Assembly: GCA_000585075.1 (NCBI GenBank)
Contig: JEMY01000036.1
Coordinates: 35-45,747, forward strand
Source: Candidatus Accumulibacter regalis
GTDB taxonomy: Bacteria; Pseudomonadota; Gammaproteobacteria; Burkholderiales; Rhodocyclaceae
DNA length: 45,713 bases
Direction of reading: 5' to 3'
Both the position numbers and the translations under genes were made by a program. The first letter of the stretch is position 1; every line of letters starts with the position of its first letter. Below are positions 30,106 through 39,010 of the stretch, in pieces. The notes under the pieces are model-generated. The model was not told where the DNA came from. It saw nothing but the letters and a program-made list of their open reading frames with translations, and searched no databases.

Positions 30106-31560
30106 ATGCAACGCTTCTACCCGGTGGTCCGGGTACTCTCGCTGGTCATCCTGATGTTCGGGCTGACCATGCTCGTGCCGCTGGGGGTCTCGTGGTTCCT
30201 CGACGACGGCGCTTTCGCATCGTTCGATGAAGCGGTTTTGCTGACCATCGCCACTGGCCTGGGCCTGTGGTACGTGACGCGCAGGGAAACCCGCGACCTG
30301 ACGATTCGTGACGGCTTCCTGATGGTCGCGCTGGTGTGGACGCTGCTGCCGATCTACGCCGCGTTGCCGCTGGTACTCCAGCTCGGACTCAGTTTCACGG
30401 ACGCCTATTTTGAAGCGGTTTCCGGACTGACGACCACCGGCGCGACCGTTCTCACCGGTCTGGACGACCTGCCGGTGTCGATCAATCTCTGGCGAACGCA
30501 GATGGTCTGGCTCGGCGGCATGGGTTTGATCGTTCTGGCCATCGCCATCCTGCCCTTGCTGGGCATCGGCGGTCGACAGATGTTCAAGGCCGAAACGCCG
30601 GGACCGATGAAGGATACCAAGATGACCCCGCGCATCGCCGAAACGGCGAAAGGCCTGTGGATCGTCTATTCGCTGCTCTCGACCTGCTGCGCCCTGGCCT
30701 ACTACTGGGCAGGTATGAGCGGGCCGGACGCCATCATGCACATGTTCGCCACCATGGGACTTGGCGGCTTTTCCAGCCACGATGCGAGCTTTGCCTATTT
30801 CGCTTCGCCGACCATCGAAGCGGTATCCATCGTCTTCATGCTCCTTGCCGGAATGAACTTCGCGACCCACTTCGTTGTTCTCTCCGGGCGTTCCCTGCGC
30901 CCCTATCGCTCGGACCCGGAAGCGGGCTGGTTTCTACTCGTGACTCTCGGCAGTGTTGTTGGCATCGCTGCCTTTCTTGTCTTCAACGACGTCTATGCCA
31001 GCTTCGACGAAGCCCTACGCTATGCGGCCTTCAACGTTGTCTCGATCGCCACGACGACCGGTTTCGCGACCACTGACTATGCCTTGTGGCCGTTTTTCGC
31101 ACCGCTGTGGATGCTTTTCCTGTGCAGTTTTGCGACCAGCGCCGGCTCGACCGGTGGCGGCATCAAAATGATTCGCGCACTGGTGCTCTACAAGCAGGTG
31201 TACCGGGAGCTGACGCGCGCCATGCATCCCAGCGCCGTGCATCCAGTGAAGGTGGGCGGTGACGTCGTACCGCCCAACATTCTCTTCGCCGTGCTTGCCT
31301 TCGGTTTCATGTACATGGTCTGCATCGCCAGCATGACGCTGCTGCTCTCATTCTCCGGGCTGGAGATCATTACCGCTTTCTCGGCGGTCGTCGCCAGTAT
31401 CAACAATACCGGTCCGGGATTGGGCCAGGTCGGGCCGGCCAGCAACTACGCGGGACTGACCGATTTCCAGATCTGGGTATGCACCTTCGCCATGCTCCTC
31501 GGTCGCCTGGAGATCTTCACCCTGCTGGTGGTGATGACGCCGGCTTTCTGGCGGAAGTAG
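30106..31560 (+). CDS. trkH: Trk potassium uptake channel protein TrkH
   Basis: TrkH is the K+-translocating membrane subunit. The 484 residues have about ten membrane spans and the four P-loop selectivity-filter repeats: [10 protein letters not shown] (near 106), [10 protein letters not shown] (near 218), [10 protein letters not shown] (near 313), and [11 protein letters not shown] (near 432). STGGGIKM is the conserved loop. It is translated with TrkA from the same transcript. In a polyphosphate-storing cell K+ is a main counter-ion for the polymer; that link is inference. Confidence 0.96.
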   Translation: MQRFYPVVRVLSLVILMFGLTMLVPLGVSWFLDDGAFASFDEAVLLTIATGLGLWYVTRRETRDLTIRDGFLMVALVWTLLPIYAALPLVLQLGLSFTDAYFEAVSGLTTTGATVLTGLDDLPVSINLWRTQMVWLGGMGLIVLAIAILPLLGIGGRQMFKAETPGPMKDTKMTPRIAETAKGLWIVYSLLSTCCALAYYWAGMSGPDAIMHMFATMGLGGFSSHDASFAYFASPTIEAVSIVFMLLAGMNFATHFVVLSGRSLRPYRSDPEAGWFLLVTLGSVVGIAAFLVFNDVYASFDEALRYAAFNVVSIATTTGFATTDYALWPFFAPLWMLFLCSFATSAGSTGGGIKMIRALVLYKQVYRELTRAMHPSAVHPVKVGGDVVPPNILFAVLAFGFMYMVCIASMTLLLSFSGLEIITAFSAVVASINNTGPGLGQVGPASNYAGLTDFQIWVCTFAMLLGRLEIFTLLVVMTPAFWRK

Positions 31561-31619
31561 CGGGGAAAGGGGATAATCGCGGTTTCCGAGCCCCATTCCG
31601 CTCGCCGCCGGAGTTTGCC

Positions 31620-32696
31620 GTGACCCGCCCAGCCAACGATACCTTTCTGCGCGCTCTGCTCAAGGAGCCGACCACGCACACCCCGGTCTGGTTGATGCGT
31701 CAGGCCGGCCGCTACCTGCCCGAGTACCGCGAAACGCGCGCCCGCGCCGGCAGTTTCATGCAGTTGTGCACCAACCCTGGCCTGGCCTGCGAGGTGACGC
31801 TGCAGCCTTTGTCGCGCTTCGATCTTGACGCGGCGATCCTCTTCTCGGACATCCTGACCATTCCCGACGCGATGGGTCTCGGACTCTATTTCACCGACGG
31901 CGAAGGGCCGCGTTTCGAACGTCCGCTGCGCGAGGAATGGGCGATTCGCGACCTCAGCGCGCCCGATCCCTGGGATCACCTGCGTTACGTCATGGACGCC
32001 GTAGCGGAAATCAGGCGCGCGCTGAACAATTCGCTGCCGCTGATCGGCTTCTCCGGGAGCCCTTACACGCTCGCCTGTTACATGGTTGAAGGCGCCTCGA
32101 GTACCGATTACCGGCGCATCAAAGGCATGCTCTACGACCGGCCGGACCTCCTGCATCATATTCTCTCGGTGACTGCCGACGCGGTGACGGCGTATCTCAA
32201 CGCGCAGATCGAATCGGGTGCCCAGGCGGTGATGATCTTTGATTCCTGGGGTGGCTCCCTTTCCCCGGCAGCGTATCGCGAGTTCTCGCTCGCGTACATG
32301 CAGCGAATTGTCGACAAGCTGATCAAGAACAGGGATGGTGAGCGCGTGCCATCGATCGTGTTTACCAAAGGTGGTGGCCTGTGGCTGGAAGCGATCGCCG
32401 AGATTGGTTGCGACGCGGTCGGCCTCGACTGGACAATCGACATCGGCGAGGCGCGCCGACGCGTCGGCGACAGGGTCTCGCTGCAAGGCAACATCGACCC
32501 GGCGGTGCTCTTCGCTTCTCCGGAAACGATTGCCTGCGAGGCCAGGAAGGTTCTCGACGCCTACGGCCCTGGTGCGACCGGGCACGTCTTCAACCTTGGC
32601 CACGGCATCTCGCAGTTCACGCCGCCGGACCACGTCAAGGCGTTGGTTGACGCGGTACACGAGCACAGTCGGATGCTGCGCCTGAAAGGGGCTTGA
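31620..32696 (+). CDS. hemE: Uroporphyrinogen decarboxylase
   Basis: HemE converts uroporphyrinogen III to coproporphyrinogen III in haem synthesis. The start chosen is the GTG at 31620 because GGAG lies seven bases upstream and the protein then begins [14 protein letters not shown], as in the family, giving 358 residues. The signatures [16 protein letters not shown] (arginine-rich substrate site), [15 protein letters not shown] and [16 protein letters not shown] are present. It follows trkH by 59 bases. Confidence 0.97.
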   Translation: MTRPANDTFLRALLKEPTTHTPVWLMRQAGRYLPEYRETRARAGSFMQLCTNPGLACEVTLQPLSRFDLDAAILFSDILTIPDAMGLGLYFTDGEGPRFERPLREEWAIRDLSAPDPWDHLRYVMDAVAEIRRALNNSLPLIGFSGSPYTLACYMVEGASSTDYRRIKGMLYDRPDLLHHILSVTADAVTAYLNAQIESGAQAVMIFDSWGGSLSPAAYREFSLAYMQRIVDKLIKNRDGERVPSIVFTKGGGLWLEAIAEIGCDAVGLDWTIDIGEARRRVGDRVSLQGNIDPAVLFASPETIACEARKVLDAYGPGATGHVFNLGHGISQFTPPDHVKALVDAVHEHSRMLRLKGA

Positions 32697-33033
32697 GTCC
32701 GCGTTTACCGCTTGACTTGTTCACAGAAGCCACTTCTGAGTTCCTCTCCATCGCGAAAGTCGCTTGTAAATCAGGGTGGTAATCGTAAGTATATAATTTA
32801 ACAGCGTTTTACAATCGCCTGTTTTTCCGGCAACGGCTCTGAAACCCTTACGGGAAGGGCGGTTGCGGTGCTTTTAGGCACTCCGATCCACAGAGTTATC
32901 CACAGAATCTGTGAATCGCGCAGAAACCCCAAATAACTGAAGATCTTATCCTGCACTACGAGAAGTGGCACGAGCTTCCACCGCTAACTAGCGATCCTTT
33001 TTTCCATTCGTCTGCAAACGGCGTTTCGACCTG
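32697..33033. other. AT-richer hemE-priA gap with DnaA box
   Basis: This 337-base gap is clearly less GC-rich than its flanks. It holds a perfect DnaA box TTATCCACA (32896-32904), a one-mismatch box TTGTTCACA (32717-32725), a weaker CGATCCACA just before the perfect box, three GATC sites, and an AT-rich tract at about 32785-32820 including TATAAT (32792-32797). CACAGA-A-TCTGTG (32901-32913) is a 13-bp palindrome overlapping the perfect box. It could hold the priA promoter, an origin-like region, or both. No gene is visible. Confidence 0.45.
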
Positions 33034-35055
33034 ATGTTCTTGCCGCAGATCGCCCGTGTCGCGCTCGATCTTCCACTTCGTCGTCTCTTCGACTATCGCG
33101 TCGCCGATGGCGAGCAGCTGTCGGCGAGCGACATCGGCTACCGCGTTCGCGTGCCCTTCGGCCGCCATGAGAAAGTCGGGATTCTCGTCGAGCTGCCGGA
33201 GGCGAGCGATCTTCCGCTGGCGCAACTCAAGCCACTTGGCGACGTCCTGCGCGACTTGCCCCCTTTGCCTGCCGACTGGTTTCGCCTCGCCGAGTTCTGT
33301 GCCGACTACTATCACGTCCCGCTTGGCCAGGTCATGCTGTCGACCGTGCCGGCCGGACTGCGCGCCGTCAAGCAAGTCAAGGCCAGAAAGTCGCGTGCTG
33401 CTCTGCCCAACGCCGCGGCAGCGGCGAAGCCGCCAGAACTGACCGGCGAGCAGCAGGTCGTGCTGACGTCGATCGCCGAATCTGGCGACGGCTTTCACGC
33501 CTACCTCCTGCACGGCGTCACCGGCAGCGGCAAGACCGAAATCTACCTGCGCCTCATCGAGCGCGCCCTGGCCGACGGACAGCAATCCCTCCTGCTGGTC
33601 CCGGAAATCAACCTGACGCCGCAGCTCGAAGCGCGCGTCGCCGCGCGCTTCCCCGCTGCCGGCCTGGTCAGCCTGCATAGTGAACTCGGCGACGCCGCGC
33701 GCAGCCGGAACTGGCGCGCGGCCCTCACTGGCGAGGCGCGAATCGTCCTGGGTACGCGCCTGGCCATCTTCACTCCCTTGCCGGAGCTTGGCCTGATCGT
33801 CGTCGACGAGGAGCACGACGCCTCGTTCAAGCAGCAGGACGGAATCCGCTATTCGGCGCGCGACCTGGCCGTCCTTCGTGCCCGCCAGCGCGCCATCAAG
33901 ATCGTCCTCGGTTCGGCGACTCCTTCACTCGAAAGCTGGGCCAACGCCACCACCGCCGCCGGCCGCGGCCGCTATCGCCTGCTGACCCTGAGTGAGCGGG
34001 CGGTGGAAGGTGCCCGCCTGCCCGCCGTGCAGCGCATCGACACCCGCCTCGACAAGCCACAGGATGGTCTCAGCAGCGCCCTCCTGCGCGCCATTGAGGA
34101 GCGCCTGGCGCGCGGCGAACAGAGCCTGCTCTTTCTCAATCGCCGTGGCTACGCACCGGTGCTGGCCTGCGCCGCTTGCGGCTGGACCTCGCACTGCCAT
34201 CGCTGTGCCGCGAACCTGGTGCTGCATCTTGCCGACCGCCGCCTGCGTTGCCACCACTGTGGCTTCGAAGCGCGTCTGCCGAAAGCCTGCCCGACCTGTG
34301 GCAACCAGGACCTGAGCGCCTTCGGCCGCGGTACGCAGCGTCTGGAAGCGGTGCTCGCCGCGCGTTTTCCAGAGGCCCGGGTGCTGCGCGTCGACCGCGA
34401 CGCGGCGAGTAGCCGCAAACAGTGGGAGGCCCTGGTGGCACGGATATACAGCGGTGACGCCGATATTCTGGTCGGCACCCAGATGCTGGCCAAGGGGCAC
34501 GATTTCCCCAAGCTCACCCTGGTCGGCGCAATAGCTCCGGACGCCGCGCTGTTTGCCGCCGACTGGCGCGCGCCCGAACGCCTCTTCGCACAGCTGATGC
34601 AGGTCGCGGGCCGCGCCGGCCGCGCCGAACACCCGGGCGAGTTCCTGATTCAGACGCAGTTTCCCGAGCATCCGCTCTACACTGCGCTGGTCGGCCATGA
34701 TTTCCCCGGTTTCGCCGCCGAGCTGCTCGACGAGCGCCAGCAGGCCGGTTTCCCGCCCTACGCGCACCAGGCCATGCTGCGTGCGGAAGCGCCGCTGATG
34801 GCCGACGCGCTTGGCTTTCTGAAAAGCGCGCGCCACTGTCCGGCGGTTGAAGGCCAGCATGCGGTGACCTTCTACGACCCGGTGCCGATGCGTCTCGCCC
34901 GGCGTGCCAGCTTCGAACGCGGCCAGTTGCTCGTCGAGTCGCCCGCCCGGCGCGCGCTGCAAGGCTTTCTTGCCGACTGGCTGCCGCAGCTCGAAGCGAT
35001 CAAGGCGCCGTCCCGCCTGCGCTGGCACCTCGAGGTCGATCCGCTCGAGTTCTGA
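33034..35055 (+). CDS. priA: Primosomal helicase PriA
   Basis: PriA restarts stalled replication forks by loading the replicative helicase. The 673 residues (a little shorter than E. coli's 732) start with the 3'-end-binding domain (FDYRVADGEQL, VRVPFGRHEKVGILVE). The helicase has Walker A GVTGSGKTEIY, DEEH in VVDEEHDASFKQQDGIRYSARD, and GSATPSLESW. The zinc-binding region CAACGWTSHCHRCAANLVLH and CHHCGFEARLPKACPTCG supplies eight cysteines. GTQMLAKGHDFP and QVAGRAGRAE are the later helicase motifs. No strong ribosome binding site is seen at the ATG. Confidence 0.95.
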   Translation: MFLPQIARVALDLPLRRLFDYRVADGEQLSASDIGYRVRVPFGRHEKVGILVELPEASDLPLAQLKPLGDVLRDLPPLPADWFRLAEFCADYYHVPLGQVMLSTVPAGLRAVKQVKARKSRAALPNAAAAAKPPELTGEQQVVLTSIAESGDGFHAYLLHGVTGSGKTEIYLRLIERALADGQQSLLLVPEINLTPQLEARVAARFPAAGLVSLHSELGDAARSRNWRAALTGEARIVLGTRLAIFTPLPELGLIVVDEEHDASFKQQDGIRYSARDLAVLRARQRAIKIVLGSATPSLESWANATTAAGRGRYRLLTLSERAVEGARLPAVQRIDTRLDKPQDGLSSALLRAIEERLARGEQSLLFLNRRGYAPVLACAACGWTSHCHRCAANLVLHLADRRLRCHHCGFEARLPKACPTCGNQDLSAFGRGTQRLEAVLAARFPEARVLRVDRDAASSRKQWEALVARIYSGDADILVGTQMLAKGHDFPKLTLVGAIAPDAALFAADWRAPERLFAQLMQVAGRAGRAEHPGEFLIQTQFPEHPLYTALVGHDFPGFAAELLDERQQAGFPPYAHQAMLRAEAPLMADALGFLKSARHCPAVEGQHAVTFYDPVPMRLARRASFERGQLLVESPARRALQGFLADWLPQLEAIKAPSRLRWHLEVDPLEF

Positions 35056-35074
35056 GATCGGCCGCGGCGAGCGA

Positions 35075-35103
35075 TTGACGACGGTCGCGGCGGCAGGGAT
35101 ACT
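35075..35103 (+). promoter_or_regulatory. Sigma70-type promoter ahead of the ppx region
   Basis: TTGACG (35075-35080), 17 bases, then GATACT (35098-35103): the same architecture and -10 box as the hppA promoter. Transcription would start near 35110, 25 bases before a possible small gene at 35135 and about 290 bases before ppx. Confidence 0.5.
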
Positions 35104-35134
35104 CTCTCTGCATGCCGGTCGCGGATCCCGCAAC

Positions 35135-35395
35135 GTGAGCCATGTCACGGTGAACAGGGAGCACTTCCGCTATCTTTTCTTCGCCGGGGAATGGGTTGCG
35201 CGCTGCCACCCACCGCGCCCGCCGCCAGCGGGCGGGGCGGTCAAGGAGCCAGCCGAGGCCCGTTTCCCGGCGCCAAGCCAAGGGACGTCACGCTGTGCTG
35301 GCTGCGGTCATGGCGAAGCAGGCCTGGCCAAGGCGGGCAGGCCGCCAAAATGTCCCGCGTGCGCCCTCTTTTCAAGTAGCGGCAAGGAGTCCTGA
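35135..35395 (+). CDS. Possible small zinc-ribbon protein upstream of ppx
   Basis: An 86-residue open frame from a GTG just after a good promoter to a stop two bases before the ppx start. The C-terminal part has RCAGCGHGEAG, then PPKCPACALF: two CxxC pairs spaced like a rubredoxin-type zinc ribbon. Third positions are mostly G or C, as in neighbouring genes. Against it, the ribosome binding site is poor, the middle is low-complexity (PPRPPPAGG) and in GC-rich DNA open frames of this size occur by chance. The alternative is an untranslated ppx leader. Confidence 0.35.
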   Translation: MSHVTVNREHFRYLFFAGEWVARCHPPRPPPAGGAVKEPAEARFPAPSQGTSRCAGCGHGEAGLAKAGRPPKCPACALFSSSGKES

Positions 35396-35396
35396 C

Positions 35397-36938
35397 GTGT
35401 CTTCCGAATTTGTAGCGGCGATCGACCTTGGTTCGAACAGCTTTCACATGATCGTCGCCCGCCTGGCCAATGGGCAGGTACAGGTCCATGACCGCTTGCG
35501 CGAAATGGTTCAGTTGGCGGGCGGTCTCGATGCGCGCAACCGCCTCTCGCAGGAAGCGCAGAAGCGGGCTCTCGAATGCCTCGCGCGCTTCGGCCAGAGG
35601 CTGCGTGACATCCCACCCGAACAACTGCGCATCGTCGGTACCAATACCCTGCGCCAGGCACGCAACAGTGCCGAGTTCGTCGCGCGCGCCGAACAGGTGC
35701 TCGGCCACAAGGTCGAAATCGTCCGTGGTCAGGAAGAAGCGCGCCTGATCTATCTTGGCGTGGCGCACAGCGTGGGCGACGTCTCCGGGCAGCGACTGGT
35801 GATCGATATTGGCGGTGGCAGCACCGAGCTGATCATCGGCAAGAAATTCGATCCCCTTCACCTGGCCAGCCTGAAGATGGGTTGCGTCAGCCTCAGCCGG
35901 GCCTGTTTTGGCGACGGGCGGGTGACCGCCAGCCGCCTGCGCGAGGCCGAACTGCTCGTGCAACTGACCCTCGAGCCGGTCCGCCAGGAGTATGTGGCGC
36001 GCGGTTGGGGAGTGGTCACCGGCGCCTCCGGCTCGATCAAGGCAATCCAGGATGTGCTGATCAGCGAGGGCTGGAGCCGCGAGGGAATCACCCGCGAAGC
36101 GCTGCGCCGTCTGCGCGGCGAGTTGCTCGAGGTGCGCGACACGACGGCCATTGCCAGCCGCTGGCAACTCGACCCGGCACGCGCGCGCGTCTTCGTCGGC
36201 GGCTTCGTCGTCCTGCACGGGCTCTGCGAGGCGCTCGCCATCGACCAGCTGGAGGTCTCGGAAGGCGCCCTGCGCGAAGGCCTGATCTATGACCTGCTGG
36301 GGCGCATACGCCACGAGGACGTGCGCGACCGGACGATCGTCGACGTCATCACGCGCTTCAACCTTGACGAAGCCCAGGCGCGGCGAGTCAGCGCGACGGC
36401 ACTCGCCCTGCTGCGCCAGGTGCGCAGCAAATGGCGGCTTGGCGGCGAAGAGGCGGCGCATGTTCTGGAAAGGGCCGCTCGCCTGCATGAAATCGGCCTC
36501 TTGCTGACCCACGACCAGCACCACAAGCACGGCGCCTACGTGCTCGAACACGCCGATCTGCCCGGCTACTCGCGCGACGACCAACTCCTGCTCTCGGCAC
36601 TGGTCAGGCGTCACCGCCGCTCGTTTCCCGGCACCGCCTTCGCGCACCTGCCGCGCGCGTGGAAGGACGCCGCACCGCGGCTGTGCGTTCTCCTGCGCCT
36701 CGCGGTGGTCCTCCACCGCAGCCGCACGAGCGACCCGCTGCCGACGATCGGACTGCGCGTCGAGCGGCGCCAGCTCGAGCTACGCTTCCCGCCCGGCTGG
36801 CTTGAAGAGCATCCGCTGACCCGTGCCGATTTGCAAAACGAAGCGCACCTGATGCGCAAGGCGGGCTTTGCGTTTCGCCTGGGCACCCCCGACAGCACGC
36901 TGACGCCGCTGCCTTCGGCCACCCCTGCCGCGCCATGA
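35397..36938 (+). CDS. ppx: Exopolyphosphatase (Ppx/GppA family)
   Basis: Ppx releases phosphate from polyphosphate ends; family members can also hydrolyse pppGpp. The GTG start at 35397 follows AAGGAG with good spacing and puts VAAIDLGSNSFHMIVAR at the N-terminus, giving 513 residues, the size of E. coli Ppx. IVGTNTLRQARN, the catalytic E in RGQEEARLIYLGV and LVIDIGGGSTELIIG are the ASKHA phosphate-binding motifs. The C-terminal helical domain (about 310-510) has the HD-like EIGLLLTHDQHHKHGAYVLE. Its stop overlaps the ATG of a 36-residue frame. Confidence 0.94.
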   Translation: MSSEFVAAIDLGSNSFHMIVARLANGQVQVHDRLREMVQLAGGLDARNRLSQEAQKRALECLARFGQRLRDIPPEQLRIVGTNTLRQARNSAEFVARAEQVLGHKVEIVRGQEEARLIYLGVAHSVGDVSGQRLVIDIGGGSTELIIGKKFDPLHLASLKMGCVSLSRACFGDGRVTASRLREAELLVQLTLEPVRQEYVARGWGVVTGASGSIKAIQDVLISEGWSREGITREALRRLRGELLEVRDTTAIASRWQLDPARARVFVGGFVVLHGLCEALAIDQLEVSEGALREGLIYDLLGRIRHEDVRDRTIVDVITRFNLDEAQARRVSATALALLRQVRSKWRLGGEEAAHVLERAARLHEIGLLLTHDQHHKHGAYVLEHADLPGYSRDDQLLLSALVRRHRRSFPGTAFAHLPRAWKDAAPRLCVLLRLAVVLHRSRTSDPLPTIGLRVERRQLELRFPPGWLEEHPLTRADLQNEAHLMRKAGFAFRLGTPDSTLTPLPSATPAAP

Positions 36939-37045
36939 ACGGCGAGCCTGGCAGCGCTGCCAGCGCGCAGCAGCGGGGTGCGCGCGCGCCGCTGAGTGAG
37001 CGACGCTGCGCCAGCCGGCACACACTTGCCGCGCTGCGCCGGTGA
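36935..37045 (+). CDS. Possible 36-residue coupling ORF between ppx and the next gene
   Basis: ATG at 36935 overlaps the ppx stop (ATGA), and the frame's own stop overlaps the GTG start of the following gene (GTGA). The peptide (MNGEPGSAASAQQRGARAPL, then SERRCASRHTLAALRR) is not recognised and is basic. Its overlaps on both sides suggest translational coupling; it may be a relay frame rather than a functional peptide. Chance occurrence in a 103-base GC-rich gap cannot be excluded. Confidence 0.3.
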   Translation: MNGEPGSAASAQQRGARAPLSERRCASRHTLAALRR

Positions 37046-38274
37046 TACGCATCGTCGTCCTCCTGCCGCTCCTCGCTGCGGCAGTCCTTTTCCTTGCCGG
37101 CCTGCAAACGGTACCTCTGGTCAGCCGCGGCGAAACCATTTCGCCAGCGGCGATCGGCGAAGCGCGCGGGCTTCTGCTCAGCAACGACCCGCGCCGACTG
37201 CGTCGTGGCGAGCAACGAACGGCGCAGATTCCCGTGGCGCTGGTCGACGAAGCCGTCAATCATCTGGCGACGCGCAGGCTGCACGGGCGCGGCTCCTTTT
37301 CGCTGGTCGACCAGGCGGGTGAATTCCGCCTCACTGTCCCTCTCCGGCTCCCCGGCCTTTCCGGTGCTCGCTATCTGAATCTGCGCGCAGCCTTCCGGTC
37401 CGACGCGGGGCAAGTGCAGCTCTCCTCCGCGACCCTCGGGTCGCTGCCCCTACCGCGGCTCCTGGTCGAGTGCTTGAGCGTCGCGGTGATCGAGCTTGCC
37501 GGACTTGGCGAGCCTTGGCAGCTCCTGCAGCAGGCGTTTCGCCGCCTCGACTTCGTGCCCGCGCGTGGCGTCGTCGCTGTCGCCTACGTCTGGGAGCCAG
37601 GCCTTCTCGATCGCGCCCGCTCGTTCGCTTTCACACCCGCCGACAGCAGGCGAGTCGAGGCCGCCCAGCGCGCACTCGCCGACCTCTTCATGCACTACCC
37701 GGTAAACGCCCGCGTACCCTTGAGCGAGGTTCTGCTGCCCTTGCTCGCCGGCCCCGCCGGGGAAGAAGGCGTACAGCAGCGCCGGGCGGCGCTGCTCGTG
37801 CTGGCCGCGTACGAGTCCGGAAAAAGCCTCAACACGCTCTTTCCGCAAGCCGGCGAGTGGCCCCGTGCGCGTCGTCTGAACCTGGAGTTGCTCGGACGCT
37901 ACGACAGCGCGCAGCATTTCGTCATTTCAGCCGCTCTGGCCGCCTGGGCCGGCGAACCGGCGGCCAACGCCATCGGCGTCTACAAGGAAATCGACGATTC
38001 GCGGCGCGGGAGTGGCTTCTCGTTCGCCGACCTCGCCGCCGATCGCGCCGGGACGCGCTTCGGCGAACTGCTGGCTGGCGACCCCCAACGTTTCAACGCG
38101 GCCATGAGCCGGCCGCTGCGCGACAGTGATCTGGCGCCGTCGCTGGCCGGTCTCCCGGAATACCTCTCGGAAGCCCGCTTCGAGCGCCTTTACGGTGGCC
38201 CGGACAACGCGGCCTACCGGCAACTTGGCGCCGACATCGAGGCGCGGGTGGCAGCCTTGCCCTTCTATCGCTAA
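37042..38274 (+). CDS. Hypothetical membrane-anchored or exported protein
   Basis: I do not recognise this 410-residue protein. It begins at a GTG with a hydrophobic stretch (VVLLPLLAAAVLFLAGLQ, about 4-21) that is a signal anchor or uncleaved signal; the rest is hydrophilic and helical, so it is probably periplasmic. Segments that look conserved are SLNTLFPQAGEW, SAQHFVISAALAAW, and IGVYKEIDDSRRGSGFSFADL. It is linked to ppx through overlapping starts and stops. Its function is unknown; a role in polyphosphate metabolism would be guilt by association only. Confidence 0.8.
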   Translation: MIRIVVLLPLLAAAVLFLAGLQTVPLVSRGETISPAAIGEARGLLLSNDPRRLRRGEQRTAQIPVALVDEAVNHLATRRLHGRGSFSLVDQAGEFRLTVPLRLPGLSGARYLNLRAAFRSDAGQVQLSSATLGSLPLPRLLVECLSVAVIELAGLGEPWQLLQQAFRRLDFVPARGVVAVAYVWEPGLLDRARSFAFTPADSRRVEAAQRALADLFMHYPVNARVPLSEVLLPLLAGPAGEEGVQQRRAALLVLAAYESGKSLNTLFPQAGEWPRARRLNLELLGRYDSAQHFVISAALAAWAGEPAANAIGVYKEIDDSRRGSGFSFADLAADRAGTRFGELLAGDPQRFNAAMSRPLRDSDLAPSLAGLPEYLSEARFERLYGGPDNAAYRQLGADIEARVAALPFYR

Positions 38275-38299
38275 ATCGCCGACTGCCGGTTTTCTGTGC

Positions 38300-39010
38300 T
38301 CAGGGTGGGCGGCCATGGAACAGTGGCCGGGCCGGCTGTGCGCCGCTGCCGTTGCTGCGCAGCCAGTGCAGGCGATCACGCAGCTTCTTCTGCCAGCCGG
38401 GGTTCAAGCCGGGCGCCGCGGACAAACGCTGCAGGGTCGCCGCGGCGGGCCGGTGCTCGCGCCACACCTGCCACAGCTCGGCGAGCGAGACGGCGCCCGG
38501 CAGACGTTCGATCAGTTCGAGGCGGTCGCCCGTGCCGATCCTGGCTTCGTCGAGGACGCGGTAGTACCAGCCGGTCAGGCCGGTCTCGGAGATCAGCCGC
38601 GCGACGCCCGCGTGGCCGTAGCGGTGGTCGATTTTCCAGCACGGGCTGCGTGGCTGGCTGACCTGAACCCTGGCGCGGCCGAGACTGAAGACGTCGCCGA
38701 TGAAAACCGTGCTTTCATCGACAGCGGCGGTGGAAACGTTCTCGCCGATGCTGCCGACGACCAGTTGCGCGGCGATTTCCGGCAGCTGCTCGGCCAGGCG
38801 CCGATAGTTGTCGACGGCGTACTGATGGAGTGCTTTCTCCGGCCCGCCATGGACGCGACGGTCGGCCTGGACATCGCCGGCGAGGCCCTCGAAGCCGAGC
38901 TCGACCGGGCCGGCGACCGGCGTCTTGAAGATCCCGGTCGACTGCCCGTGTTCGTCGATTCTCGTCAAACCACCGCTGAACAGCACGATCTCGCTCAATT
39001 CTCGCTCCAT
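38300..39010 (-). CDS. MOSC-domain protein (YiiM-like)
   Basis: A 236-residue MOSC-domain protein like E. coli YiiM, which with molybdenum cofactor reduces N-hydroxylated bases. FEGLAGDVQADRRVHGGPEK is the family signature; GENVSTAAVDESTVFIGDV and the conserved cysteine in QPRSPCWKIDHRYG (ligand for molybdenum) are present, as is the C-terminal 3-alpha domain. Its start overlaps the end of the fructokinase gene by 16 bases, so they are co-transcribed. Confidence 0.88.
   Translation of the reverse strand: MERELSEIVLFSGGLTRIDEHGQSTGIFKTPVAGPVELGFEGLAGDVQADRRVHGGPEKALHQYAVDNYRRLAEQLPEIAAQLVVGSIGENVSTAAVDESTVFIGDVFSLGRARVQVSQPRSPCWKIDHRYGHAGVARLISETGLTGWYYRVLDEARIGTGDRLELIERLPGAVSLAELWQVWREHRPAAATLQRLSAAPGLNPGWQKKLRDRLHWLRSNGSGAQPARPLFHGRPP

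Noticed and set aside
28648-30870. A long - strand frame across trkA and the start of trkH
   Set aside because: Antisense to two clear genes, histidine/aspartate/glutamine-rich shadow composition, no domain.
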